From NCBI RefSeq assembly GCF_026239655.1, contig NZ_JAPIVO010000006.1, forward strand, positions 434,001-498,000: DNA of 64,000 nucleotides. Direction: 5' to 3'. Source of the DNA: Pedobacter sp. MR2016-24. Its GTDB lineage: Bacteria > Bacteroidota > Bacteroidia > Sphingobacteriales > Sphingobacteriaceae. Position numbers and translations under genes: made by a program. Below the pieces are notes generated by a model. That model did not search any database, had not been told where the DNA came from, and saw only the letters and a program-made list of their open reading frames with translations. Below are positions 25,227 to 33,983 of the stretch, piece by piece. Every line of letters starts with the position of its first letter. The stretch's first letter is position 1.

Positions 25227-25463
25227 ATGAACCAGGATTCCGAAAAATCGGCTGAACATCTGATTTCAGATCTTAGAAGCACTATCTTATCTTTTGACCA
25301 TAGTGATAAACGCAGAAATACCAGTTTGTTTAAATACTCATTTATTGGATTATTGATCTTCACGGCGATATTCTTTCTTGGGTTTTATATTGCGAAAAAA
25401 ATAAATTCTCCGGAACACAAGTCGGTTAAGAGTATCCGCAGTAGTTCTTCCAAAGGATTATAA
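25227..25463 (+). CDS. Small single-pass membrane protein, function unknown
   Basis: 78 residues: a charged N-terminal part (1-35), one membrane segment (about 36-56, FKYSFIGLLIFTAIFFLGFYIA), then a short basic tail rich in Ser/Lys. No domain is recognised. It is accepted as a gene because it has a promoter-like pair at the right distance, an ATG start and a composition typical of real inner-membrane proteins, and nothing overlaps it. The N-terminus should face the cytoplasm or periplasm depending on the positive tail; that cannot be settled here. Confidence 0.6.
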   Translation: MNQDSEKSAEHLISDLRSTILSFDHSDKRRNTSLFKYSFIGLLIFTAIFFLGFYIAKKINSPEHKSVKSIRSSSSKGL

Positions 25464-25510
25464 TCCAAAGTAATTTGAAGGTAAAAAACCCATGCACTAA
25501 ATACTAAAGC

Positions 25511-25541
25511 TTTGATGCTATACTGCCTTGATGTACCTTTG
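25511..25541 (+). promoter_or_regulatory. Promoter of the bacilliredoxin gene
   Basis: TTTG (25511-25514), 19-nt spacer, TACCTTTG (25534-25541): a full match to the Bacteroidota consensus. Transcript start near 25548, leader about 30 nt. Confidence 0.7.
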
Positions 25542-25578
25542 TTGCATAATTATAAATTTAATATAAAAGCATTTAGAT

Positions 25579-25989
25579 ATGTATCCAGAATATTTAGTTG
25601 AACCAATGCGCGCAGAGCTTACTAAAGTAGGTTTTGAAGAAGCAAAAACAGCAGAAGATGTAGACAATGCACTTACTGGTGAAGGAACTGTTCTTGTAGT
25701 TGTTAACTCTGTTTGTGGTTGCGCTGCAGCAAATGCACGCCCTGCAGCAAGAATGGCAGCAGCAAATGAAAAACACCCTGATAAATTAATCACTGTTTTT
25801 GCTGGTATGGAGAAAGAAGCGGTAGATAAAGCAAGAAGTTACATGATGCCTTTTCCTCCATCTTCACCTGCAATGGCATTATTTAAAGATGGTAAATTGG
25901 TTCATATGATCGAGCGTCATCAAATTGAAGGTCGCCCGGCTCAGATGATTGCTGAAAACCTGATTGGTGCATTCGAGCAATACTGCTAG
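25579..25989 (+). CDS. BrxA/BrxB family bacilliredoxin
   Basis: 136 residues with a thioredoxin-like fold and the C-G-C active site C46-G47-C48 in VNSVCGCAAANARP, the hallmark of the YphP/YqiW (BrxA/BrxB) family. In Firmicutes these proteins remove bacillithiol from mixed disulfides; Bacteroidota relatives are also common, and several members of the phylum make bacillithiol. Later segments (GMEKEAVDKARSYMMPFPPSSPAMALFKDGKLVHMIERHQIEGR) match the family end to end. It has its own promoter and terminator, so it is monocistronic. Confidence 0.93.
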   Translation: MYPEYLVEPMRAELTKVGFEEAKTAEDVDNALTGEGTVLVVVNSVCGCAAANARPAARMAAANEKHPDKLITVFAGMEKEAVDKARSYMMPFPPSSPAMALFKDGKLVHMIERHQIEGRPAQMIAENLIGAFEQYC

Positions 25990-26025
25990 TCAATAAAATG
26001 TAAGCCGGTGTAAACCGGTACGAAG

Positions 26026-26051
26026 ATCCGGCCATTGTGCCGGATTTTTTT
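26026..26051 (+). terminator. Terminator after the bacilliredoxin gene
   Basis: ATCCGGC (26026-26032) and GCCGGAT (26039-26045) with a 6-nt loop, followed by seven T. Confidence 0.8.
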
Positions 26052-26062
26052 ATACCCTGTTT

Positions 26063-26854
26063 TTAGAAATCTTTGTTGAGTAACTTTTCCAGTTCGCCAA
26101 AAGATACATTCATCCGTACCCTGCCTTGTTTTGCATAAGCAATCTCTCCGGTTTCTTCTGATATGATCACGGCGACTGCATCCGTAGTTTCCGAAACACC
26201 GATACCTGCCCGGTGGCGTAACCCGAATTGTGGGGGGAGCTTATCGTTATCAGTCAGTGGCAAGATGCAGCTCGCACTCTTAATCTTGTTTTCTGAAATC
26301 ACCACTGCACCATCATGCAGCGGACTATATTTCTGGAATATGCTTTCCAGTAAACGCTTGGATATTTTTGAGTCTATTACCTCACAGCTGTTCGCAAAAA
26401 GCTGATCATCATAAAATTTAACAAAGACAATCAGTGCGCCTGTCCGCGATTTCTTCATGCTTTTGCAGGCATCAATAATAGGCTTTATACGGACGAGATT
26501 ATCCCTCTCCGTATCTTTGCCGCCAAAAAGGTATCCCCACCATGCTTTATTTTTCTGCAGAAAGGTGTTTTTTCCAATAAGTAACAGAAAGCGGCGGATC
26601 TCCGGCTGAAAGATGACGATGAGCGCAATAATACCCACGCTCATAAATTTATTCAGGATAGTGGAGAGCAGGCGCATATTTAATGCATCGACCACAAAAT
26701 ATAAGATCAGAATAATGAACATCCCCAGTAACAGGTTAACTGCCAGTGTATTCTTGATCAGGTTATAGGTATAGTAAATTAAAAAGGCAACGAACAGGAT
26801 GTCCACTACATCAGTAATTGTTATCGTTAGAAAATCAAAGTCGAAGCCTTTCAT
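26063..26854 (-). CDS. cdaA: Diadenylate cyclase, CdaA type
   Basis: 263 residues: three N-terminal membrane helices (about 14-90) and a cytoplasmic DAC (DisA_N) domain. Both catalytic motifs are intact: DGA at 181-183 and RHR at 213-215. The enzyme makes cyclic di-AMP from two ATP. Topology and length match CdaA (DacA) rather than DisA. It follows folP by 28 bp in one operon, a common order in Bacteroidota. In Firmicutes the partner CdaR is next to it; no such gene is present here. Confidence 0.93.
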   Translation of the reverse strand: MKGFDFDFLTITITDVVDILFVAFLIYYTYNLIKNTLAVNLLLGMFIILILYFVVDALNMRLLSTILNKFMSVGIIALIVIFQPEIRRFLLLIGKNTFLQKNKAWWGYLFGGKDTERDNLVRIKPIIDACKSMKKSRTGALIVFVKFYDDQLFANSCEVIDSKISKRLLESIFQKYSPLHDGAVVISENKIKSASCILPLTDNDKLPPQFGLRHRAGIGVSETTDAVAVIISEETGEIAYAKQGRVRMNVSFGELEKLLNKDF

Positions 26855-26882
26855 GATGCAATTTAATTATTTTAAGGATATA

Positions 26883-27743
26883 TTATTGCTGCTGCATTTT
26901 CTCCACCAATGCAATACATTCTGCCGCAGCCCTCACATCATGCACTCTTAAAATGGCTGCTCCTTTTTGCAAAGCAAGTGTGTTTAATACCGTAGTGCCA
27001 TTCAAAGCCGTTTCCGGTGTAATCCCTAAAAATTTATAGATCATTGATTTTCTGGAGAAGCCAACCAGTACCGGTAGTTCAAAAATATCCAGATTTCCCA
27101 TATCATTTAATAACTGGTAATTGTGGTCTGTTGTTTTTGCGAAGCCAAAACCGGGATCAAGAATCAGGTCTGCCACACCCATATTTTTCAGTGTACGTAC
27201 CTTATCCGAAAAGTAATCCACCACTTCTAATCCTACATTCGTATATACCGGATCTTTCTGCATGGTCTGCGGCGTACCCTGCATATGCATAATGATATAA
27301 GGAACATTTAGTGCTGCAATCGTTTCAAACATGGCTTCATCCATGTTCCCTGCTGAAATATCGTTAATAATATGTGCACCTGCTGCTATACTTTCCTCCG
27401 CTACCTTAGCACGGAAAGTATCAATAGATAGTTTTGCAGCGGGAAAACGTTCACTAATCGCACTGATCACAGGAATAATTCTTGCCAGCTCTTCATCAGT
27501 ACTCACATCTGCTGCACCGGGCCGGGAAGAATAAGCACCAATATCTATGAATGCCGCTCCTTCTGTTAAGCAGGTTTCTGCTCTTCTTAATGCTTCGTCT
27601 ACTGAGCGGTTACGACTCTCACTGTAAAAGGAATCTGGTGTGAGATTCAGGATACCCATTACACATGGTTTGCTCAGATCGAACAGCTCGCCTTTAAGGT
27701 TTAGTGTTATTTTTCGGTTTAAAAACGTATCTTTAGCCATCAT
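26883..27743 (-). CDS. folP: Dihydropteroate synthase
   Basis: About 286 residues. It joins p-aminobenzoate to dihydropterin pyrophosphate, the sulfonamide-sensitive step of folate synthesis. Motifs are GILNLTPDSFY, DIGAYSSRPGA, SIDTFRAKVA, NDISAGN, DPGFGFAKTTDHNYQLL, GFSRKSMI and the closing RVHDV. ATGs at 27743 and 27740 are both possible. A TATTTTTG box at 27752-27759 suggests an almost leaderless transcript. It is co-transcribed with cdaA downstream. Confidence 0.96.
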   Translation of the reverse strand: MMAKDTFLNRKITLNLKGELFDLSKPCVMGILNLTPDSFYSESRNRSVDEALRRAETCLTEGAAFIDIGAYSSRPGAADVSTDEELARIIPVISAISERFPAAKLSIDTFRAKVAEESIAAGAHIINDISAGNMDEAMFETIAALNVPYIIMHMQGTPQTMQKDPVYTNVGLEVVDYFSDKVRTLKNMGVADLILDPGFGFAKTTDHNYQLLNDMGNLDIFELPVLVGFSRKSMIYKFLGITPETALNGTTVLNTLALQKGAAILRVHDVRAAAECIALVEKMQQQ

Positions 27744-27798
27744 ACTGCAGGCAAAAATACAGTATTAAAATAGCTTTAAACTAAATATTTCAATTGTT

Positions 27799-28341
27799 TT
27801 GGCAATAGACACCTCCAACGAATACGATTCAGTTATAGCGGTTTGCAAATCGCTTTTTTTAAAGAAAACCAAGGACTACGGAACTGCATGGCGCATTCTC
27901 CGTCTGTCTTCTATCACAGACCAGTTGTTTATCAAAGCACAGCGCATCCGTACTTTGGAGGAAAAGAAAATCTCTAAAGTGGGAGAGGGGATCATTCCGG
28001 AGTATATAGGGATCATCAATTACTGTGTGATTGCAATGATGCAGCTCAACCTTAACGAAGACGATCCGAATGAACTGGAGCTGAGTCTTGTAGAGACATT
28101 GTTTGATCAGAAGGTGAAAGAAACCAAAGAACTGATGTTTGCTAAAAACCACGATTACGGAGAGGCATGGAGAGATATGCGGATCAGCTCACTGACAGAC
28201 CTGATCCTGATGAAAGTATTCAGGGTAAAACAAATCGAGGATAACCTGGGTGCAACGCTTGCTTCCGAGGGAGTAAATGCCAATTACCAGGATATGCTGA
28301 ACTATGCAGTTTTTGCACTGATTAAAATGGACGTAAAATAA
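27799..28341 (+). CDS. DUF1599 protein with two tandem repeats
   Basis: 180 residues built from two copies of one unit: about 26-83 (KDYGTAWRILRLSSITDQLFIKA ... YIGIINYCVIAMMQL) and 119-177 (DYGEAWRDMRISSLTDLILMKV ... YQDMLNYAVFALIKM). The family is also called nucleotide-modification-associated domain 1; its biochemical role is not established to my knowledge. The start is TTG at 27799, since the frame has no suitable ATG before the first repeat. It is divergent from folP and heads a run of four co-directional genes ending with aroK. Confidence 0.82.
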   Translation: MAIDTSNEYDSVIAVCKSLFLKKTKDYGTAWRILRLSSITDQLFIKAQRIRTLEEKKISKVGEGIIPEYIGIINYCVIAMMQLNLNEDDPNELELSLVETLFDQKVKETKELMFAKNHDYGEAWRDMRISSLTDLILMKVFRVKQIEDNLGATLASEGVNANYQDMLNYAVFALIKMDVK

Positions 28342-28381
28342 AGACAGCCACAGCGGATAACGCACAAATAAACCACAGGTA

Positions 28382-29533
28382 ATGAACAAAATCGCGCTTA
28401 ACTTTTCAAGACTCTTTGTAGGAATACTTTTTATTTTCTCTGGCCTGATCAAGGCAAATGATACCCTGGGCTTTGGTTACAAACTGGAAGAATATTTTGA
28501 TGTATTTCATATGTCCTTCTTTAGTCCGTATGCCACATTAATAGCCGGTTTTCTTTGCGTACTTGAAATTGTTCTTGGCGCATTGTTGTTACTCGGTTTC
28601 TGGGGTAAAAAGGTGTCGGCTGGACTACTTGCCATCATTGTGTTTTTTACCTTTCTTACTTTTGTCTCTGCATATTTTAAAGTGGTCACCTCCTGCGGCT
28701 GTTTTGGTGATGCGATTCCACTTACGCCATGGCAATCGTTTTCAAAAGATCTGGTATTGCTGGTACTGATTGTGTATATCTTTATACAGCGGGACAAAAT
28801 TGTGCCTGTAACTGCCAATGTCGCTCAGCAGAAAGTGATCTGTATTGCTGTGACAGCAATTGCGGTTATTTTCCCTATTTATACGCATACTTACCTTCCC
28901 GTGATTGATTTCCTGCCTTATAAAGTGGGTGCCAATCTGCCTCAACTGATGAGTATCCCGGCTGGTGCTGCACCGGATGAGTTTCTGATCATGTACAACC
29001 TTAAAAATAAGGCTACGGGAGAAAAGAAAGTAATGAGCGATAAAGAATACCTGAAGTCGGGTATCTGGAAAGATAACAACTGGGAGATTATCGGCGACCC
29101 AGATCAGAAACTGATCAAAAAAGGGTACGAAGCTAAAATCAAAGATCTGATCATCAGCGATGCTGCCGGTACAAATTACACAAAAGAACTGATCGAAAAT
29201 CCCTATTATAATCTGATTATTGTAGCTTATAATCTGAATGATACCAATGAGGATGGAATTGCAAAACTTAATGCACTTACTTTAAATGCTACTGAGCAGT
29301 TTAATATCCGTACGGTATTGCTAACCTCTAATTCTGCACAGGATGCAGGCGTATTCAGCAAGAGAATGAAATTGTTTGCAGAGGTCTTTTACGCTGATGG
29401 CGTGCCGCTGAAGAGCATGGTTAGGGCTAACCCCGGAGTTTTATTACTTAAAAATGGAGTAGTGATTAACAAATGGAGTTTCAACGCAATGCCTTCCTTT
29501 GATCAGTTAGCCGAGCGCTACTTTAGTAAATAA
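28382..29533 (+). CDS. BT_3928-like DoxX/MauE-type membrane protein with C-terminal thioredoxin-like part
   Basis: 383 residues. Residues about 1-160 form a DoxX/MauE-like four-helix bundle, with RLFVGILFIFSGLIKANDTLGFG at the front and CGCFGDAIPL near residue 105. One more membrane helix follows around 155-175, then a soluble periplasmic C-terminal half that has a thioredoxin-like outline but no CxxC. The CGC in the membrane part resembles MauE-type cysteines involved in disulfide relay. It is 5 bp upstream of an ABC permease gene. Function in Bacteroidota is unknown. Confidence 0.78.
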   Translation: MNKIALNFSRLFVGILFIFSGLIKANDTLGFGYKLEEYFDVFHMSFFSPYATLIAGFLCVLEIVLGALLLLGFWGKKVSAGLLAIIVFFTFLTFVSAYFKVVTSCGCFGDAIPLTPWQSFSKDLVLLVLIVYIFIQRDKIVPVTANVAQQKVICIAVTAIAVIFPIYTHTYLPVIDFLPYKVGANLPQLMSIPAGAAPDEFLIMYNLKNKATGEKKVMSDKEYLKSGIWKDNNWEIIGDPDQKLIKKGYEAKIKDLIISDAAGTNYTKELIENPYYNLIIVAYNLNDTNEDGIAKLNALTLNATEQFNIRTVLLTSNSAQDAGVFSKRMKLFAEVFYADGVPLKSMVRANPGVLLLKNGVVINKWSFNAMPSFDQLAERYFSK

Positions 29534-29538
29534 TTAAA

Positions 29539-30594
29539 ATGTGGACCTATGCATTGAAGAAACTCATGTACGGACTCGCTGTCATGGCAGGTGTAATACT
29601 CATAGTTTTTATTTTGTTCAATGTATTGCCCGGAGATCCGGCGAGAATGACTTTAGGGCAGCGTGCAGATGTGCAATCGCTTGAAGCGGTGAGAAAGGAA
29701 TTTGGTCTTGACCGCTCCAAACCTGTACAGTTTGTATTGTTCATCAATGACCTTTCACCTTTAAGTTTTCATGAGCATACTGTAGCAGTACAGCAGAAAT
29801 ACCATTTTGTTACATTGCTGACTTTCAGTAAAAACGTATTAGTTTTAAAATATCCTTATTTAAGGCGCTCTTATCAAACAAAAAGAGAGGTCACAACCAT
29901 TCTTTCGGAGACTGTACCCAATACATTTGTGCTGGCCTTTACGGCAATGTTATTTGCTACATTGACTGGCGTTTTACTGGGAGTGCTTTCCGCTGTTCAT
30001 AAAAATACATGGATAGATCATGCCGCTAATGCTTTCGCCATATTAGGCGTTTCAGCACCATCCTTCTTTGCAGGAATTATTATCGCCTGGCTGTTTGGGT
30101 TTGTGCTCGGACCATTAACGGGTTTAAATATGTCAGGCAGCCTTTATAGTTATGATCCTTTCAAAGGAGAAGTGCTTACGCTTAAAAATCTGATCCTGCC
30201 TATGATCACTTTAGGTTTAAGGCCGCTTGCTATAATTGTACAGCTTACCCGCTCTGCAATGCTTGACGTTCTTGCGCAGGATTATATCCGTACTGCGCGC
30301 GCTAAAGGATTAAGCCGCAATTCGATTATTTATAAACATGCATTGAGAAACGCCATGAACCCGGTAATTACCGCGATTTCCAGCTGGTTCGCTTCTCTTT
30401 TGGCAGGCTCTTTTTTTGTAGAATATGTTTTTGGCTATAACGGATTGGGGCGTGCGACGGTCAAAGCGCTGGAAATGTCAGATTTTCCTGTTGTAATGGG
30501 GGCAATAATTTTTATTGCCTTTGTATTCATAGTAATTAATATTTTAGTAGATGTTTTGTATTCCTTTGCTGATCCAAGGGTAAAATTAGCTTAA
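29539..30594 (+). CDS. OppB/DppB-type ABC transporter permease
   Basis: 351 residues with six membrane segments and the N-terminal signature of DppB-type subunits (VFILFNVLPGDPARMTLGQRAD). The cytoplasmic EAA loop DYIRTARAKGLSRNSIIYKHALRNAMNPVI is intact. Periplasmic residues about 75-110 form a longer loop than usual. Such permeases normally work as DppB-DppC heterodimers with DppA, DppD and DppF, yet no partner gene is nearby; the next gene is aroK at 2 bp. The partners may be elsewhere. It probably imports short peptides or related solutes. Confidence 0.85.
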   Translation: MWTYALKKLMYGLAVMAGVILIVFILFNVLPGDPARMTLGQRADVQSLEAVRKEFGLDRSKPVQFVLFINDLSPLSFHEHTVAVQQKYHFVTLLTFSKNVLVLKYPYLRRSYQTKREVTTILSETVPNTFVLAFTAMLFATLTGVLLGVLSAVHKNTWIDHAANAFAILGVSAPSFFAGIIIAWLFGFVLGPLTGLNMSGSLYSYDPFKGEVLTLKNLILPMITLGLRPLAIIVQLTRSAMLDVLAQDYIRTARAKGLSRNSIIYKHALRNAMNPVITAISSWFASLLAGSFFVEYVFGYNGLGRATVKALEMSDFPVVMGAIIFIAFVFIVINILVDVLYSFADPRVKLA

Positions 30595-30596
30595 AA

Positions 30597-31112
30597 ATGA
30601 AGATATTTCTAATCGGTTTCATGGGATGCGGGAAGAGTACGCTGGGTAAAAAGTTAGCTACCAAAATGGGCTATCACCTGATTGATCTTGATCAACGTAT
30701 AGAGGAAGTTACGGGCGATACTGTGGCTGCTTACTTTTCTGCAAATGGAGAAGATGCATTCAGAAAGCTCGAAAGTGAGACACTAAAATCATCAGCATAT
30801 CCAGAAAACTGCATTATTGCAACTGGTGGCGGCACGCCTTGTTATTTTGATAATATGGAATGGATGAACAACAATGGTACTACCGTTTATATTGATATGC
30901 CTGCTGCGGCACTTGCAAAACGTCTGGAAGCCGGAATAGCAAAACGTCCCTTGTTACAAGGTCTCTCCGGAGATGAACTTACCGCTTTCATCAGTGATAA
31001 ATTACAAAGCCGGCTTAGCTTTTATGAACAGTCTAAACTGATTATGAACGGGATCAGGATTACTCCCGATGCTATTCGTGCGGCCGTATTGTCGGAGGAA
31101 GGACAGGTTTAA
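30597..31112 (+). CDS. aroK: Shikimate kinase
   Basis: 171 residues, normal length. Walker A GFMGCGKSTLGKKLA (7-21), LIDLDQRIE with the Mg2+/shikimate Asp, FRKLE with the shikimate-binding Arg, ATGGGTPCY, and the lid motif KRPLLQG. It phosphorylates shikimate at O3 in the chorismate pathway. It is the last gene of the DUF1599 - DoxX - permease - aroK run. Its stop overlaps the stop of truA on the other strand by 4 bp. Confidence 0.95.
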   Translation: MKIFLIGFMGCGKSTLGKKLATKMGYHLIDLDQRIEEVTGDTVAAYFSANGEDAFRKLESETLKSSAYPENCIIATGGGTPCYFDNMEWMNNNGTTVYIDMPAAALAKRLEAGIAKRPLLQGLSGDELTAFISDKLQSRLSFYEQSKLIMNGIRITPDAIRAAVLSEEGQV

Positions 31113-31936
31113 ACAATCCTCCAGCTGCTGTCCTGCTGTTTTTGCAGGATAGCGGAAAAATCTACTCTTGGTGGCAGATCAAGAAATGGATAGGTTACCT
31201 TTGAAAGGTACAATCCATGAGGATGTGCCGGAGTGATCAATGCAGGTGTCTGCTTATTGATCAGATAACTTTCAAATTCATCAACGGAGAGTGTCCCTTT
31301 CCCGATTTTTAACAGTTGTCCCATTATAATCCTGATCATCTTTCCTAAAAAGCGGTTTGCCGAGATCTGAAACCTTAGTTTATCGCCATTTTCATCCATC
31401 ATCAAACTGGCAGAGCGAACATAACACAGCGTGTGCTCATACTTATCGGGACTGGTACAGAATGATCTGTAATCTCTGTAATTTGGTAAAAGGTCCACAG
31501 CTGCTTTCATCTGATCAAACTTCAGGTCTTTCAACAGGTAGTAAGAACTTAAACCATTTAAGAAAGGATCTTTATAAGTATGCAAAAAATAATCATACGA
31601 TCTCTGGACAGCATCGAACCTTGCATGTGGAAGTCCTTCCATAGGAATAATATCAAATACTGCAATATTACGGGGGAGTACCTTATTCAGCCTGAAAACA
31701 AGATCAAAGTCCCATTCCGTTTCTAAATCCATATGGAAAAAAAACTGGCTTGCATGCACCTGTGCATCAGTTCTTCCACACCCATTAATGGCGATGTTAG
31801 TTTTGAATATCTGGCTCAGGGCATGTTCAATAACACCCTGCACGTTCATCACTCCTGGTTGCCGCTGCCAGCCGCCATATTGCGAACCGTTATAGCCTAT
31901 GTGTACAAAATATCTCAACTTACCTTCTTCCCGCAC
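31109..31936 (-). CDS. truA: tRNA pseudouridine(38-40) synthase TruA
   Basis: About 275 residues. It converts U38-U40 of the tRNA anticodon arm to pseudouridine. The catalytic Asp is D57 in GCGRTDAQVHA; RSYDYFLHTYKDPF and FLGKMIRIIMGQLL are further family blocks. The start used is GTG at 31936, which overlaps the end of the GH20 gene by 17 bp. A TTG at 31918 would begin exactly where most family members do (LRYFVHIGYNG), so the first six residues are uncertain. It is coupled to the GH20 gene upstream. Confidence 0.93.
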   Translation of the reverse strand: MREEGKLRYFVHIGYNGSQYGGWQRQPGVMNVQGVIEHALSQIFKTNIAINGCGRTDAQVHASQFFFHMDLETEWDFDLVFRLNKVLPRNIAVFDIIPMEGLPHARFDAVQRSYDYFLHTYKDPFLNGLSSYYLLKDLKFDQMKAAVDLLPNYRDYRSFCTSPDKYEHTLCYVRSASLMMDENGDKLRFQISANRFLGKMIRIIMGQLLKIGKGTLSVDEFESYLINKQTPALITPAHPHGLYLSKVTYPFLDLPPRVDFSAILQKQQDSSWRIV

Positions 31937-33893
31937 GTTTATTCAATTCATCAACTGTTATCGTCAATAGTCTGCCCAGGACCTCTTTTCCCCGGTAAGT
32001 GATTACACGAAGTAAAGTTGCCTCTTTCGGTACAACAATTTTTTCTGTGTATTTAGGGTAAAATCTATCAGGAGAGGAATTGTCAAAGCTATAGTAGATG
32101 TCCAGCCCGTCAATCTCCGTGGTTAGTTCAAGCAACAGCTGCTTGTCGGCCGATCTGCTGACTTTAAATATAGGATCGTATACACTTGGAGAGTATTTGG
32201 TTTCAGCAACGTCCATCCTTTTGAAATGCAGTTCAGTTTTACCAATAAAGTTATTCCAGTTTTTCTTTTCTTTGGGTGACCAAACTGATTCTGCCACGGC
32301 ATATCCCCTTGGCCACGTCATGTATTCTGCCTGACGAATATTATAAACCTGTTCTGTCCATAAATTACCTTGTCCGCCTTTTATATATTTAGGATCTGCA
32401 CCTGCCGGGACAGGGTCAAATTCATAAGCTTTACCTAACCGGATAGAGTTATATACTTTTGCTTCCGAAATTACATCGCCCTGCATCAGGTCCAAATAAA
32501 CGAAGTTCTGTGGACTCATCACTACTTCATGTTTTTGCTGACTGGCTTTCACACCGTTTGCTACATTCCGCCAGCTCATAATTGCAGCACTTGCGGGCAT
32601 TTCACTATTCATGATTTCATCCCATCCAATGAATTTTTTGCCTTTGGATTCTACAATTTTTATCACTCTTTTCTCAAAATATCCCTGTACCTGATGCATA
32701 TCTTTCAAACCTTCCTTTAGCATCAGTGCTTTTATGGCATCACTTTTTTGCCAGTAATTGATGGGTGCTTCATCTCCGCCCATATGAATGTATCCAAAAG
32801 GAAATAAGCCGGCAATCTGTGTAATTACAGTATCCAGAAAACTATATACTTTTTCATTGGCAGGACACAGCGTATTGTCAAGCAAAGCGATAGGAGGGGC
32901 TCCTTTAGACCAGTCCATGATTTTTTCTCCGGAACGCACGCGGTAAGTTTCTGCTCCCGGCGTACAGGACAATTCAGGGTAAGAAGCAATCACAGCCAGA
33001 CTATGGCCTGGTACATCAATTTCAGGTAATACATCTACAAACCTGTCTTTTGCATAAGCAATGATTTCCCTGATATCATCTTGTGTATAAAAACCACCAT
33101 AAGTACGGGGTTCATCAGCGCCGGCAGGGGCGAAAGTACCAAAATCGCCGACTTTTTTCACACTCCAGGCACCTACTTCTGTAAGTTTAGGTAAACCTTT
33201 GATCTCAATTCTCCAACCCTCATCATCCGCCAGGTGTAAATGCAGCAAATTAAATTTATAACGAACCATGGCATCGATATACTGTTTTACTTCATGCTTC
33301 GTGAAAAAATGACGTGCTACATCAAACATTAATCCCCGCCAGCCTACACGTGGATAATCAGTAACCTCTACACATGGAATAGTCCATTTGTGATCGCTGA
33401 TTAATTCTTTGGATTCAATTTCTTTAGGAAATAACTGCAGTAAACTCTGCACACCATAAAAAAGCCCGGCTGGTTTATTTGCTTTGATCACAATCAGTGT
33501 GGGTGTTACCGAAAGTTGATATCCTTCAGCACCTAGAACATGATTTTCTTTTGTATTTATGATCAGACGTATTGTGCCGGGTGCAGTTGAGGTGCTATAA
33601 GCAGAAACGAATTTTCCCGTGGGCAGGGCTATTTTTTCCTGCAGATAATCTACCACAGGTTTCAGTGCTGCACTGCCATCAGCAAGAATAATTACTTTTT
33701 CTGGTAAGGTGAACGAGCCGTTTGTTTTAAGGAGAGAAACGGGTTCAGGAATAATAGCAAATTCTGGTGGCCTGTTTACCAGATCGATCGTACTGTCTGC
33801 CGGAGAAAGATTATCATTTTTAGATCCCATTTGTTGACTATAGCCGCTGGTATATAAAAAAAGGCAGCAAATAAAAGATAGGAATTTATTCAT
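31920..33893 (-). CDS. Family 20 glycoside hydrolase, beta-N-acetylhexosaminidase
   Basis: 657 residues with a signal peptide (FLSFICCLFLYTSGYS). An N-terminal GH20b domain covers about 40-165, the GH20 barrel about 170-520 with the catalytic pair D374-E375 in HMGGDEAP, and a C-terminal beta domain follows (GLDIYYSFDNSSPD region). Family enzymes remove terminal GlcNAc or GalNAc by substrate-assisted catalysis, here in the periplasm. No SusC/D genes are adjacent, so it may serve peptidoglycan or glycoprotein turnover as well as feeding. A TAATTTTG box at 33917-33924 (minus strand) may be the -7 element. It is followed by truA with a 17-bp overlap. Confidence 0.92.
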   Translation of the reverse strand: MNKFLSFICCLFLYTSGYSQQMGSKNDNLSPADSTIDLVNRPPEFAIIPEPVSLLKTNGSFTLPEKVIILADGSAALKPVVDYLQEKIALPTGKFVSAYSTSTAPGTIRLIINTKENHVLGAEGYQLSVTPTLIVIKANKPAGLFYGVQSLLQLFPKEIESKELISDHKWTIPCVEVTDYPRVGWRGLMFDVARHFFTKHEVKQYIDAMVRYKFNLLHLHLADDEGWRIEIKGLPKLTEVGAWSVKKVGDFGTFAPAGADEPRTYGGFYTQDDIREIIAYAKDRFVDVLPEIDVPGHSLAVIASYPELSCTPGAETYRVRSGEKIMDWSKGAPPIALLDNTLCPANEKVYSFLDTVITQIAGLFPFGYIHMGGDEAPINYWQKSDAIKALMLKEGLKDMHQVQGYFEKRVIKIVESKGKKFIGWDEIMNSEMPASAAIMSWRNVANGVKASQQKHEVVMSPQNFVYLDLMQGDVISEAKVYNSIRLGKAYEFDPVPAGADPKYIKGGQGNLWTEQVYNIRQAEYMTWPRGYAVAESVWSPKEKKNWNNFIGKTELHFKRMDVAETKYSPSVYDPIFKVSRSADKQLLLELTTEIDGLDIYYSFDNSSPDRFYPKYTEKIVVPKEATLLRVITYRGKEVLGRLLTITVDELNKRAGRR

Positions 33894-33983
33894 AAATCGG
33901 GGAGGGTCGTATTGGTCAAAATTATAAATTATTGCAATTTACTAAAATGCACCTGGAAATGCAGTCAAGTTTCATTTAAAACG

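Noticed and set aside
25518..25793. Minus-strand open frame over the bacilliredoxin gene
   Set aside because: Alanine-rich shadow of a well-supported gene with its own promoter and terminator.
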